Assembly: GCA_940671915.1 (NCBI GenBank)
Contig: CALNVZ010003433.1
Location: 28,168,962-28,232,961, forward strand
Direction: 5' to 3'
Length of the DNA stretch: 64,000 bases
Source: Paracentrotus lividus
Lineage: Eukaryota > Echinodermata > Echinoidea > Camarodonta > Echinidae
Program-made: the position numbers and the translations under genes
The notes under the pieces: model-generated
The model's input: the letters and a program-made list of their open reading frames with translations, nothing else
Databases searched by the model: none
Told to the model about the DNA's origin: nothing
Shown: positions 35,901 to 47,962 of the stretch, in pieces
Numbering within the stretch: position 1 is the stretch's first letter
How the letters are laid out: each line of letters begins with the position of its first letter

Positions 35901-36085
35901 GTTCATTATAGTGACCCCTTGACTTCGCGCTTGAATATGATCTGCTCATTCACGAAGCAAAGGTGCACTTTTGCACTTTTCGAACCCCCCCCCCGTAAAA
36001 TCCTTATTATTCGGGCCTTATGTTCGCCATGAATTTTTTTAAAACTTGTCGCCCCCTCACATTTGAAAACGCTCCGCCGGCCCTG
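35901..36085. mobile_element. Terminal part of the array-I element
   Basis: Beyond the last unit the sequence passes through a C run and ends in gctccgccggccctg, whose complement CAGGGCCGGCGGAGC looks like a DNA-transposon end. LRR intron sequence (taacag) resumes directly afterwards. No matching left end was found near 30445, so the element is truncated there or the junction is rearranged. Confidence 0.45.
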
Positions 36086-36091
36086 TAACAG

Positions 36092-36165
36092 GTCTCTTTT
36101 CAGTAATCAGATCACAACCATCATGGGGGTGGGGGACTTTTGTGGGATTAACACGTTTAATACTT
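36092..36165 (+). pseudogene. LRR exon 16, frameshifted
   Basis: It opens normally after AACAG (LSLFSNQI, TTIM), but a G-rich stretch, gggggtgggggac, replaces the expected gagggaact and shifts the frame. The 3' end is also short (cgtttaatacttgtaagt), though the GTAAGT donor is kept. Sequencing error in the G run is possible. Confidence 0.75.
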
Positions 36166-36434
36166 GTAAGTATGTTTTGCGTCTTTGAAGTAAAATTAGT
36201 ACATATTTTATAAAAGGTTACCAAAACACAAGGACAATATTTCTTGTCAAAATCGAAAATAAAGCAGCACATATTCGTGCCCTCCATATGGTTTCATCAT
36301 ATGTTATTAATACAAGTAATGTAAATGCACAGTTAATTCGTTGTTCATCTTCGTTTTCTTCTTACCTTATTGTCAAATAGTCCACTTCTGCTCATCTTAA
36401 CTTTTTCCTTAAACATCTCTTGTCTCGAATGATA

Positions 36435-37301
36435 GGGGAGACCGAGGTATGGACGTTACAAAATTCACAATTTGGGCCAGATAATTCTAATGAAAAAACT
36501 CACGCACTCCATATTGGGTCTGTATGTTAGCCTATTATGTTCGGCTAAAACCTGAGGCATATTAAAACTGAAAACATTGTAAACAACTAATTAACTACAG
36601 CTTTAATTAGTGAGAATTTTTTTTGTAACAACCTACCCTATACAGTATACGAGGTAGGTTGTTACACCATACGGGGTCAATTGTTACAATATTTAAACAT
36701 TCGGGGTAAGTTGACAATATGTAAATCTCTACTATACCACTACTTTAAATTTCAACTTCCAGTTTCTGACATCGTTAACAGTGATCAGTTAGAGCTCTAG
36801 AATAGACAAAAGTTAAATAGCAAAAATAAATATTATTAACACCTGAAAATGAGACAAAATGATAATTTTACATATGTATGTTAATTGGGGTAAGTTGTTA
36901 CATCAGCATGGTGTAGGTTGTTGTAAACAACCTACCCCATGGGTGATTTTACACACAGAAATCAACTGTAGCACAGTCATAGGCAGAATTACAGGGCATG
37001 GCTAGGGGGTATATTAATGACATACATGTACTATATTTACAATACCAGACTATCATCATGTGCCTTCAGTTGTAAGAGCTATTACAAATTTCAATTTTTG
37101 CTCAAAACTTTACTTTGAACTGTAAAAAATGGTTTTGTTGATTTACTTTTATAAAACAACGGAGAAACCTCACGACCGGCAGTTCATCACAGCTATGTGT
37201 AGGCTGTATATAGATGCAGTTAGCACATCCTCTCTTGTTCCATTTTAGCACACTGAGAACTGTAACAACTGACCCGTGTAACTTCCATACCCGGTCTCCC
37301 C
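36435..37301. mobile_element. TA-flanked element, family E, copy 2, in an LRR intron
   Basis: It starts GGGGAGACCGAGGTATGGA and ends TCCATACCCGGTCTCCCC, and TA flanks it (36433-36434, 37302-37303). Removing it with one TA restores the array intron phrase cgaatgatacaaattt, so the insertion is precise. The interior repeats GTAGGTTGTTACA-like motifs in both orientations. At 867 bp it encodes nothing. It shares its end with 6540-7379. Confidence 0.9.
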
Positions 37302-37320
37302 TACAAATTTATTTTAACAG

Positions 37321-37391
37321 GTCTCTTTTCAGTAATCGGATCACGACCATCATGGAGGGAACTTTGTGGGATTAACACGTTTAGACTTTTT
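37321..37391 (+). pseudogene. LRR exon 17, frameshifted
   Basis: After AACAG it encodes LSLFSNRI, TTIMEG, then one T is missing (aactttgtggg), so the frame hits TAA. The donor is GTACGT. Its first residues match exon 16. This is the last recognisable LRR exon; the unit's intron fades out at about 37630. Confidence 0.75.
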
Positions 37392-37639
37392 GTACGTATG
37401 TTTTGCGTCTTTGAAGTAAAATTAGTACATATTTTATAAAAGGTTACCGAAACACAAGGACAATATTTTGGTCAAAATCGAAATAAAGCTGCACATTGCA
37501 TGCCCTTCAATATGGTTTCATTATCATGTATTAATACAAAATTATGTAAAAGCACAAGTTAAATTCGTTGTTCATCTCGTTAATTTCTTCTTTACCTTAT
37601 TTTCAAATAATCCATTCTGCTCATCTTAACCTTTTAATT

Positions 37640-38126
37640 AATTTCTTATGTATTTTATTGTTTTATGAATTTCTTATGTATTTCCTTGTTTTTTGACCTT
37701 TTGTTTTTCTTTATTTTTTTTTCGCAAAAATTATTAAAGAACCATTTGGAAGCATAATAATGCTAAAATAAATTGATTTCAGCCAATGATAGAGTAAATA
37801 ATCATATCTTTATGAATAAGGTGAGAAAACTCCATGTGCATTGACTTTGTTCACAAATCACGTTTTTGAGCCGTTTTCGGTCTGACGGATATTTGTTAAA
37901 ATCGATTTTCGCAAAAATGGTTTCAAAAGATGCGCGAGACTTGAAAGTATAAAGTTAGCAAGCGGCGCGATCAAAAAATTTCACGCGGCGGAATGGTCGC
38001 GGAAAATGTCGAGGGGGGGGGGGGGCATGATGCCCCCCCCCCCAGTCTTATGTGGGTGAACATTTTAAGTAAATTCCAGACATAGTATGGTCATTGTAGT
38101 TTTAAAAAATAAATTAAATACATAAT
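37640..38126. other. No gene recognised
   Basis: AT-rich spacer after the last LRR unit, ending with a G run facing a C run (38011-38044) that would form a hairpin. Confidence 0.6.
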
Positions 38127-38343
38127 GCCCATATTACCTGCACATGCAGGTAACATGGGCACTTTGGTGATGACGTCAACATTTGAATATTGCAGACAGA
38201 GGGGTCGGTGATAAGTGTTTTTCTTCACAATAAAAGTTAGCGCAGTAGTTATTGATTCATATAAACAAAGATTAGGCTGTGTGTCATTTTATGCAAATTA
38301 TGCAAATGAGCTTAGGTGGCCCATATTACCTGCATGTACCCTA
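38127..38343 (+). repeat. Dispersed repeat family K, copy 2
   Basis: Same content and order as 23249-23472, with GCCCATATTACCTGCA at the left and CCCATATTACCTGCATGTACCCTA at the right. The left flank tttaaaaaataaattaaatacat also resembles that of copy 1, so the repeat may extend about 30 bp further. Confidence 0.75.
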
Positions 38344-38344
38344 T

Positions 38345-41300
38345 GATGGCATCCCTGTTTTGAAAGTGTATGCAACCACAGTACTTTCATTCACAGTGGA
38401 ATGAACCCATCAAACAACCAACAAAAAAAAAAGAAGAAATATGAGGAGGTATTGCAGTGATTCTATCTCAATAACATTTTTTGGTTGTGTTTATAATCTG
38501 TGGGCACGTGTCAATGATCCTATGGCGTTCATGTAGGCCAACTGACCAACAGACATCTTGGTGAGAAGGTGAGAAGATTCACGCCTCAGTGGGCACAAGA
38601 TACAAGAAAATCATGCAAATGAAAAGAAAGTTTGGGACTTCGTCATGGTCCAGTGACTTTTCGAATACTTAATTTGAATAAAGATCATGTTAGTAAGAGA
38701 CCAGTTAAAGGTATGTGCAAAGTTTCATAAAATAACCCACTGTCAAATGGACAAAAAATGGACGATTGAAATATGCCAAATTTCACTTTTGTGATGCAGG
38801 TGTCACATGCACCGTGTTTGCCAACCGTTCGCCACCGTTCTAGCCAAATTTGTGCACACGGCGGCAAACGGTGAGGCACACGCTGAAGCGGTTGGAGCCC
38901 GTCCTACACGTTCATAGGAGCTCGCTGGGCATCCGTTCCCGAGAGGATTTTTAAGAACGGCCGAACTCTTGCCGGGTTCTTTCCGGGTGATGACCGGGTA
39001 TTTCAGAACGGTCTTAAACCGGACCAGTCGTTGAAAGGGCGGTAAAAGGACTGAATGAGGACGCCGCACCCGTCTCATGCCCGTTTGCAGGACGGAGATG
39101 GACCGTGGTGAGGTCGGGCAACATGAATCGATCACCCCTTTCCTTTTCCGCATCAAGTACGCCCCCTTGTGGCTAAACTTGCCAACTCAGTCCTAGTACA
39201 TGAAAACTATACATGAAAACTACGTTTTTACGTCGGTTGTCCCCTTGATTGTTAACCAACAAGATCAATCAATTAATGAATTTATTTGAGTTTAAAACTA
39301 ATACCCAAAGTAATATTTTACAAAACAAAATTATTATATACCATGAGGAATAAATCATATGACATACACAGGGAGATGATTATCGTCTTTATTTGGGGGC
39401 TGGTTTACTCAGAAATTATAGTTTTATAGGTGGCCATATTTTGTCGCATTTGTTAAGCTTCTGTTTCTGTTTCATATCAATACATTTCTAATTTTATTAT
39501 TTACACTTTATAATAGATTTTATACAATATCGAATTGGTCGTACTTATTGTTCTAACTAAGAGTTCTGAAAAGGTGGGAAAACCTCAAAGGTTTTTTTTT
39601 CCCCCACAAAGTTTCTTCATTTTGAAATAATATTATTTTATATGTCTTGATTATAATTATTGCTAGGGGGTCTGCGTTTTAGTCTTTGGGCGTCCGATAT
39701 CCCATCTTTATTCAAACAACAACCATGGGGTAGGAGTCGTTCCATACGGTCACTCCATCCATTCATATAAATGTAGATTATGTGTATTATTCATTTATTT
39801 ATTCTGGGGGAGGGGCGGGCGATAAGGGGGGGGGGGGCAAAGGCCCCTAATTCTCAATTTTAGCCACTATTTTCACCTAAATTTTCGGTCGGGAAATGCC
39901 TGGATAAGTCTCATTCTGCATTTTCAATTCTTTGTAGGCTTCCTTAAAATATGGTTCGATTTTGGTATGTCATTACAATAAATATATACCCTATTGAAAT
40001 TAAAGTAATTACATGAATTATATACAATCTATGGCAAACAAAAGTCGTATTTTTTGGGCAATCTTAAAAGCGGTTTCTCAGATATAAAATACATTGTCAT
40101 TTGCATGTATTTTTATTAATAAAAATATTATGTTAAGATATTGTCTTGTATAGTTCTGATTAATATATTTAATCACAGTAAAATCACTTAAAGGGATGCA
40201 GTAACATTGAATGATATTCAAATCACATTTATTCGATTTAGCTTATTTTGCTAACATAATTATAAACACTTAGGTCAGTCTGGTATCTCTTCACAATTGC
40301 AAGCTAATTGCTTGCTTTACCTTCGAGATATCAATGATTTCATACTCAAAATTTATAAACCAACACCGGATGGTTTATAAAACCATGTGCTTTTCTACAC
40401 ACCCATTTAATGTTGTAAAGTCCCCCGTCTCTAGCGGCCTGGTGGGCTATCAGCAGAGGGCACTGGTATTCGAATGTATGCTTGGCATTGTTTGTTACAC
40501 TGTTGTAAGGTAGTAAATGATTTTCATTTGATCTGAAACTATCAGTAGTTTGTTTTTACTGTTGGAACAATATAATTTTATTAATCTTAATATAATTGCT
40601 CTTGTTTTTGAAAGCTTCTAAATCCCTATAAAGGGGTCGTGTGTAAAACAATGAAAATAAACAAAACACAAAAAACTAATCCATGGATCACACAAAAATA
40701 TCCAAAAAGCAGAATTATGAATGATGTAGACATTTTTCTTGGTGCGATTCTATAGAGGGTTATAATTTGGCTAAAAGAATATTGCAATGAAATGACTATG
40801 ACAAAATATTAGACAATTCATTACATGATGATAAAAAATAATAATAAAGTACTTTTATTATGATTACTATATTTCATTTGATATAACAAGATTGAAATAT
40901 TTCAAAAGCATGGGGAAATTTTCACAGAGAAACTAAAATAATATTCCATAAGACTAATACAACCTTTTTTTATGAAACGCGGGTATAAAGTATACATGTA
41001 ATTCGGGCAAACGTTTTAGACCAAACTATACTGGAGCTTGTTAGGAAAGTAGTCTAATGTTTATTTGGAAAGCTGTTATAATGAAACTCTAGAAACTAAT
41101 ATCAAACAAAACAAAACAAACATGAAAAAAGAATTGACATTACTTTACATTAAATGTCCATAAAAGGACCAAATTTTGAATTCTTCTCCCTGACCATGAC
41201 AATAAAAGTATTTCAGATTATAACGTATCTTCTGAAAGCTGCAATATCATTCGTCTCTGAGCTTGTGAAGAGAGCGATGAGATTGAGAGCTTCGAAAACA

Positions 41301-42135
41301 AAGGGTGGATTGAAGACACCATATACGTGATTTGAAGACACCATAAGGGTAGATCCACCAGTCCAGTCCAACACCGTGCATGACCGCTTTGTGGACGGGT
41401 GTGGAGCGTTTGTTCCATCCTCACACCATCCGCATACCGTCCTCACAACGCCATTATACCGCCCTTACACCGGGCCTCCATTGACCGGTGCCTGCGATTT
41501 GTGCCCGGCGAAAATTTTTAGCATGCCCGGGCATGCTCAAAACATTCGCCGGGCATGAACCGAAGACAAAATCACGTGAACGTTTTTGACGGGTCATCAC
41601 CGACCCGCCATGTACCATCACAGGGTATTCACCGTGTCCCGCCGTTCGCATCAACCTATTTTGCACGGTCACGAACGGTGGAAAACGGTGAGTCACCCGG
41701 CGAAGAAAACAATTTTCTTTTTCTTGTCAGAGACCGGTAAGGCCGGTGGGCAAGCGGTACTCGCACGGACAAAATGAAAGCATGGACTACATATGAGGAC
41801 GGTCAGCCCGGTACCAGGCTGGCTAGGACCTGGTATAGACCCGGTTTAGAACGATACAGACCCGGTGAAAATGATGAAAAATGCTATGTGGCCGGTGCCG
41901 TTCTATTGCCGTGTTGCAAATTTCGGTATTTCGGTGAACGGCGAAGACCTGTTCATTTTAACCGGTGCATGTGACACCACCATTAAACCTCTGTTCATAA
42001 AGTCAATGGACAATGATGGAGGAGGAAACCAATACCTGACAAATGTGAAATTCGTTTTCATTTTTTTCATTGCTTGATGGGTTTATTCAACCGTGAATGA
42101 AAGATCTTGGTTGCATACACTTCCAAAACAGGAAT
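38345..42135. mobile_element. 3.8-kb inverted-repeat element with GC-rich inner segments
   Basis: The left end (cctgttttgaaagtgtatgcaaccac ... cccatcaaacaacc) is inverted at the right end (42060-42135). Inside, ggtgtcacatgcaccg (38799-38814) is inverted at 41961-41978. Both GC-rich flanks of the interior (38795-39150 and 41380-41980) are full of CCGG, ACGGT and ACCGG words, unlike the AT-rich middle. Overlapping frames there (38803-39156, 41774-41974) have no recognisable domain. It is likely a non-autonomous element; the class is unknown. Confidence 0.6.
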
Positions 42136-43474
42136 TCCTTCATATTTGATCGAATATATGTACCATGGCAGAATGTTTTTGCATACATTCTGATGCGTGA
42201 AATGTTTAAAATCTAAAAATTGGTATGATATCATTGAATCAAAGTTGTGATTTTAGTCTTGTGAACTTCAAAAAATTACATTTTTGTATTCAACCATTGC
42301 TCACTAAAGCATGATTTAATGATTTTCCCTAAAATTCGCTCCCATGGTAGATAATTAAATTCCCTGCAGGGACATAATTAGATTTTTCAACTCCTGGTTC
42401 AAAAAATTATTAATACATGTGTATCTGAAATAGGGGGAACTTTCTTTTTGTGTTGTGCTTATATATACATATTCCCAACAACCTCCCACCCCCCCCCCCA
42501 ATCAAAATGATGTAAATTTTGAACGGAATTGTTTTGACCAAGATAATTTTGGGGATGGTTTTCTACACTTATTGAGTACCATCTGTGAAAAAATGCCATC
42601 GATCCCTTGAGACATGCACGAATGATCAACGATTAAAGCAAAAAACCTTCACAAAGTCACAAGCGTTATTTTTTTTTCTGTAAAAATAACGATTTCGCTA
42701 AATTTTCTTTCTACCTTAAGTTTAATTGTTTTGGTGGATTTTATCATCCAAAATTGAACCATCCAATACCAGTCCCGATACATTTTATCATTTTTTTTTC
42801 ATGTGTGAGTGAGCACAATTTCTAAGAATTATGTTCAGGCCTACAAAAATTGTAGAACCCAACAATTTTATTGAAAGAACTGACATCGGATTTTATCGAC
42901 ACATTTTGTGAGAACATGATTACTAGTCGTTGTCATGGTTGTGTCATGGTCGAGAGACCTTAACGAGAGAGCACACATTAAAGGCAACTTTTTTTGAAAA
43001 TAAAATCAGAAGTACCCCTCGAAAAGAATTGTTATATTCAATCGAAGTAAAAAATTTAATTTTAGTCCATGCATGACAAAAGGGCTTTTCCAGTCTCACA
43101 TGCTCACTGAAGTATGAATTAGTAAATAAATACCATAGAATCAAGGCTTTTCCCAGTCGCTCGCTCACATGCCTCACCTGGAAGCTATGAACAGTAAATA
43201 AATTACCATAGAAATCACTGTCGGCCAAGAACATACACACAACAACCCCCCCCACAAAAAAAAAAAAAAAAAAATAAAAATATAATAAAATAAAATAAAT
43301 AAATAAATAATTATAAAATAAATAATAATATAAAAAAAATTAATAAATTAAAAATAAAATAAATAAATAAATAAATAATAATATAAATAAATAAATAAAC
43401 TAAATCATAAGAATAATACAAATAAAAACAATTAATAATTTTTTTAGTGCATAAAATTACTCTTTTTTGAGCGT
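42136..43474. other. No gene recognised; low-complexity A/T tract
   Basis: The spacer includes a C run near 42490 and a long AAATAAAT-type tract at 43255-43445. A 103-codon minus frame at 42944-43255 shows no known motif. Confidence 0.6.
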
Positions 43475-43560
43475 TGTTGAATGGTTTTTCAACTGTAATG
43501 AAGGGATATTGGTTGCCGCTTCCAAAACAAGAATTCCATCATATTTGATCGAATGTCTCA
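43475..43560 (+). repeat. Extra copy of the 3.8-kb element's right end
   Basis: The phrases ttgaatggtttttcaactgtaatgaa and cttccaaaacaagaattcc ... catatttgatcgaatgt match 42070-42155 in direct orientation with substitutions. It may be the end of a second, otherwise missing copy. Confidence 0.6.
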
Positions 43561-43805
43561 TGGCAAAGAAGTAACCGCCAGCTGCCTATAGCCATGCTCC
43601 TCACATGAATGAACGCCAAATTTCCATTCTCTCTTGGTTCAGTGTGACCCGTGCCCTATTCAGGCCTCCCTATTAAAACCCTGCCAATACTTGTTTACGT
43701 GGATACTGCCTTAAAATAATTTGTGCCTCTAATTTTATAAAATTCATGCGCGTATCTGCGGGGGGCTTCGGGCCCGGGCCCTCCGGGGGGCGCGCAGTGG
43801 GGCCC

Positions 43806-44005
43806 CAAAAAGAGGAAGAAAAGGCAGAAAAAGGAAAGAAAAAAAAAAAGAAAGAAGAAAAAAGAGAAAAAAAAAGAAATAAGGCGAAAAAGGGGCAGAA
43901 GAGGAAGGGAAAAAGCGGACAAAACGGGGGAAAGCGGAAGGAAGCAAAAAAAAAAAAAAAAAGAGAGAGAGAAGAGAGAGGAAGCGGAAAAAAGGAGTAG
44001 GGGAA
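43806..44005 (+). repeat. Polypurine tract
   Basis: About 200 bases are almost entirely A and G. The lysine- and glutamate-rich frame on + and the phenylalanine- and serine-rich frames on - are artefacts of this composition. Confidence 0.9.
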
Positions 44006-44034
44006 GGGGGCCCCTTTAAAAAAATGGGGCGCCC

Positions 44035-45670
44035 GCCCAATCGACAAGTGGAAACTATGGGGCGCCAAAATCGCCTTAATTGAGGGGAATCGACCTTACT
44101 AAGGGCGGCGGCGCCAAATCGGACTCTTAAATTGTAGGGCGGGGCCGCCAAATCGACAGTAATACTAAGGGGCCGACCAAAATTTGACCCTTAACTTAGG
44201 GGCGCCAAATCGGAACTTAACAATTAGGGGTGCAGGGGGGCCAAAACTCGCCGACCCTTAAATTTAGGGGGCCGCCAAATCGCAAACAGTAAACTAAGGC
44301 CGCCAAAATTGACGCTTAAACTTAGAGGCGGCCAAATCGACCTTAATATTTCATTGGCGCCAAATCTACAGTAAACTAAAGGGCGCCCAAATCTGACCTT
44401 AAACATTATAGCGGTTGGCCAAAATCGACACCTAAATATAGGCGGGCGCCAAATCGACCTATTAATTTAGGGGGGGCGCCAAATCGACAGTAAACTACAA
44501 GGGTTGCCAAATTGCACCTTAAACTTAGGGGCCGCCAAATCGACCTTAAATTTAGGGCGGCGCCAAATCGACAGTAAACTAAGGGGCGCCCCAAAGTTGA
44601 CCTTTAAACTATAGGAGTGTGCCAAATCGACCTTAAAGTATAGGGGGCGCCAAATCGACCTTTAATTTAGGGGGGCGCCCCAAATCGACCAGTAAAACTT
44701 CACAGGCGGTGCCCAAATTGCACCCTTAACACTTTAGGGGAGCCAAAATTGACCTTAAAGATTTAGGCGGCGCCAAATAACGGACGATAAACTTAAGCGT
44801 GCGCCAATTGACCCTTCACAACTTATAGCGGCGCCAAATCACCTTAAATTTAGCGGGGCGCCAAAATCGACCTTAAATTGTAGGCTGGCGGGCGCCAAAT
44901 CGAACAATTTACAACTTACGCGGCGAGCCATATTATAATTAGCTTAAACGTAAGGCGCCGCCAAATACCCCGAAACTTTACGTTGCCGGCGCCAAATGAC
45001 CTGATAAGGGCGCCAAATTGAAAAAGGAGGAGCCCTTAAAAAATTAGGGGGCGCCAAATCGACAGTAAACTAAGCAACGCCAATAAACTTAGGGGTGCCG
45101 AATTGAGCTTAAACATAGGGGCGCCAAATTGACCTTCAACATAGGTGGGACGCCAAATCGATCTTAAACTTAGCGGCTCTTAATCGACCTTAAATTGAGG
45201 GGGGGGCGCCAAATCAAACTTAAAATTAGAGGGGCGTCAAAATGAGCTTAACGTGGGGGCGCCAAATTGACCCGAAACTTAGATGGGGGTGCCAAATCGA
45301 CCTTAAACTTAAGAGCGCTAAATCGACCTTAGATTTAGGAGGGGCGCAAAATCGACCTTAAACTTAGGGGCGCAAAATCGACCTTAAATTTAGGGGCGCC
45401 AAATCGAACTTAAACCTAGAGGTGCGCCAAAATGATCTTAAACGTAAGGGCGCCAAATTTGGATCAAATGTAGGGGCGCAAAAATGATCTGAAACTTAAG
45501 GGGCGCTGAATTGACCTGAGATTTAAGGGCGCTGATTTAACCTGAAGTTAAGGGGGTGCCTAATCGATCTTAAATTAAAGGACGCCAGATTGAGCTCAAA
45601 TGTAAGGGCGTCGAATTGACCTGAGACTTAGGGGTGCCAAATTTATTTTAAACTTAGTGGCTCCAACTAT
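44035..45670 (+). repeat. Minisatellite, GGGGCGCCAAATCGACCTTA-type units
   Basis: Dozens of copies of a unit of about 27-30 bp (GGCGCCAAATCGACC, then TTAAACTTAGG) follow each other with frequent small indels. Some are the variant ending GACAGTAAACTAAG. Single copies recur at about 46105-46310 and 46660-46710. The indel rate is higher here than in neighbouring repeats, perhaps from poor consensus sequence. Confidence 0.85.
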
Positions 45671-45689
45671 ATCCTATTTACTTGAAACT

Positions 45690-47280
45690 AAGGGGCCCCA
45701 AAAAACACACACACAAAAAAAAAAAAGAAGGGGTCTTTAAAATGGTCTCTATCTAGAAATAGAAAAATTTTAAAATTCCATGCCTCCTGGTTTGTATATA
45801 CATAGCAAAATTTTCGCTCGCGCTTCGCGCTCGCCTCATCTTTCCCCATTGACTTATTACATTGTGTCAATTAACGCGTAAAATGAACTGTTTTCTAATC
45901 ATTCGAATGCATCAAAATTTCCGTTCCCTATTCGCACACGCCTAAGTTTTTCCTCTTTTACCAGAATTTACATAATGGGATTCTAATCATCAAAACATTT
46001 AAATTTACTTGTTTTCACGTTACATTTTTTATTTATTTATTTTTATTTTTTTTAATTTATATATATATATTTTTTTGCATTTCAAATTTATGTTCAACAT
46101 ATTAGCGGCGTCAAATTGAGCTTACACGTACGGGCGCCAAGATGACCTGAAACTTATGAGGGCACTGAATTGAAGTTAAGGGGATGTCAAATCGATTTTA
46201 AAATTAAGGGCGCCAAATTGAGCTTACATTTATAGGGCGCCCAAATGATCTGAAACTAAGGGGCGCCGAATTTACCTGAAACTAAGGGGGCAACAAATAG
46301 GTTTTTAAAATATGGTCTCTATATAATTTAGATAGAGCAAAATTTCAAAATTCAAGCATCCGGGTTTGTATATACATAGCAAAATTTTCGCTCGCGCTTC
46401 GCGCTCGCATCTTTTTTCCCCCAATGAATTATTACATTGTGTTCCTGAGGAACGCATGCAATGCCATGTTTTCTCATCATTCGAAGACATCAAAATTCCG
46501 CTCTCGCCTGTGTTTCTCATCTGACCATAATTTGCATTATAGGATACTAATCATCAAGACATTTAAATTTATTTGAATACACGTTACATTTATTTTTGCA
46601 TTTTCCCAGGGGCATCCAATCACCTAAATCGTACATGACTTTGTATAGCGCCAGTTCAAACTAACATTAGGGGGCGCCAAATGATTAGTTTTAGTGGCGC
46701 CAAATTTATCTTAAACTTAGGGAGGGAAGCAGAAGGATAGATAAGCAGCTAGATAGATAGATATTCATCTCTTTCATAATCATGTAAAATTACTGGGCAA
46801 CATACGGTCTTTAAATTATGGAGGCCAAATTGATCCTAAACTTCAGGTCTCTATTACATAGAGCAAAATTTTCGATCGCGCTTCGCGCTCGCTTTATTTT
46901 CGAAAGAGTTATTACATTGTGTTCCTGAGGAATGCATAAAATGTCACGTTTTCAGAGATCATTCCGATACATCAAATTTCTGCTCGCGATTCACGCTCGC
47001 CTATTTTTTCTTTCTTGTAACCAGATTATGAGGATTCTGAACAACAAAACATCAATATACAAGTTTGATTTCACATTACTTGATGGACAAATTTCACATG
47101 ATTTTATATGGCTTGCTTTCAAATCGTTTTGATGGACAAATTACAGCTCCCGTTCAGATATTCTGATGAAGAGCTAAACAAAATTGATACCCCTAATTGC
47201 TTAGAATTCTTTGCTTTCTGATCGTAAAGTAGAGGGGGGAAAAAATCTGATCACGCTTCGCGCTCGTATTTAGAAATATT
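45690..47280 (+). repeat. Mirror-motif array II, three large units
   Basis: Three units start with ggtctctat...tag(a)gcaaaattt and carry the motif at 45816, 46390 and 46874, followed by TTATTACATTGTGT. Spacings are 574 and 484 bp. Each unit ends in minisatellite copies. Further partial motifs lie near 46981 and 47256. Confidence 0.75.
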
Positions 47281-47540
47281 CGTATTTTCATCTATAACGG
47301 TAATACCTCATATACCTAGAAATTCTTTTCCATGAACTCACCACTGGCAAGTATTCAAAAAAAAAAAAAAAAAAAAAATCCAATAAATCATTATTCAAAA
47401 TCCTTCAACATTACATTTAAGCCGTAGGCCTATGTTCTGGCCGGTGCGGGGGGGGGAGGGCGCCAATATTTTGAAAAGTACACAGGGGCGCCAAATTCAC
47501 ATCGGGCCCCCCGGGGTGCGAAATCCTGGATACGCGCCTG

Positions 47541-47962
47541 AAAATGTATAGTCATCAAAGGAATGATACAAAATGAGAATTGAAAAAAGCAACATAATTT
47601 AGGCCTCATTATCTCTGTAAATAAAGTCGGTTATTTAACAAGACCCCTAGTCCTATTATAGGCTCTAATGATTTTATTTTCATTCAGGAGCCAAAATGTA
47701 AGACCTCCACCAAAAAAAAAAGTAATGATAATGATAATTAAATTTAAAGATAAACTAAAGATAAATATAAAATAAAACTATTTTAAAAGAAAAAAAATGC
47801 ACCCTCGTAAACCTTTACCCCGCCACCACCCCTTTGAACGGCGGAGGTTTAAATTATGAAATTTTCATTGCTGCCTTTTCATCCAGAATAGCATGTGAAG
47901 AGATTATAAACAACGTCACATTCTAATTTAGAGGATGGAAAAAAGAGAAGAAAATAAACGAC
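47541..47962. other. No gene recognised
   Basis: AT-rich spacer between the repeat-built element and the tandem duplication. Confidence 0.6.

Larger units (their letters stand above)
43745..47540. mobile_element. 3.8-kb repeat-built element with short inverted ends
   Basis: The left end CATGCGCGTATC and the right end GATACGCGCCTG are near-perfect inverted repeats, each followed inward by a GC/CCGGGG-rich block. No exact target duplication could be read. The body consists only of a purine tract, a GGCGCCAAATCGACC minisatellite and three large units with the mirror motif. No transposase frame exists. Confidence 0.55.

Noticed and set aside
36435-37301. Considered as part of the LRR intron or a regulatory island
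   Set aside because: Precise TA-flanked insertion with inverted ends, absent from the other units.
38803-39156. 117-codon minus frame in the GC-rich shoulder
   Set aside because: Overlapping frames on both strands are equally open because of CCGG-rich composition; no known motif.
43673-44151. Phe/Ser-rich minus frames and the Lys/Glu-rich plus frame
   Set aside because: Caused by the polypurine tract; no domain.
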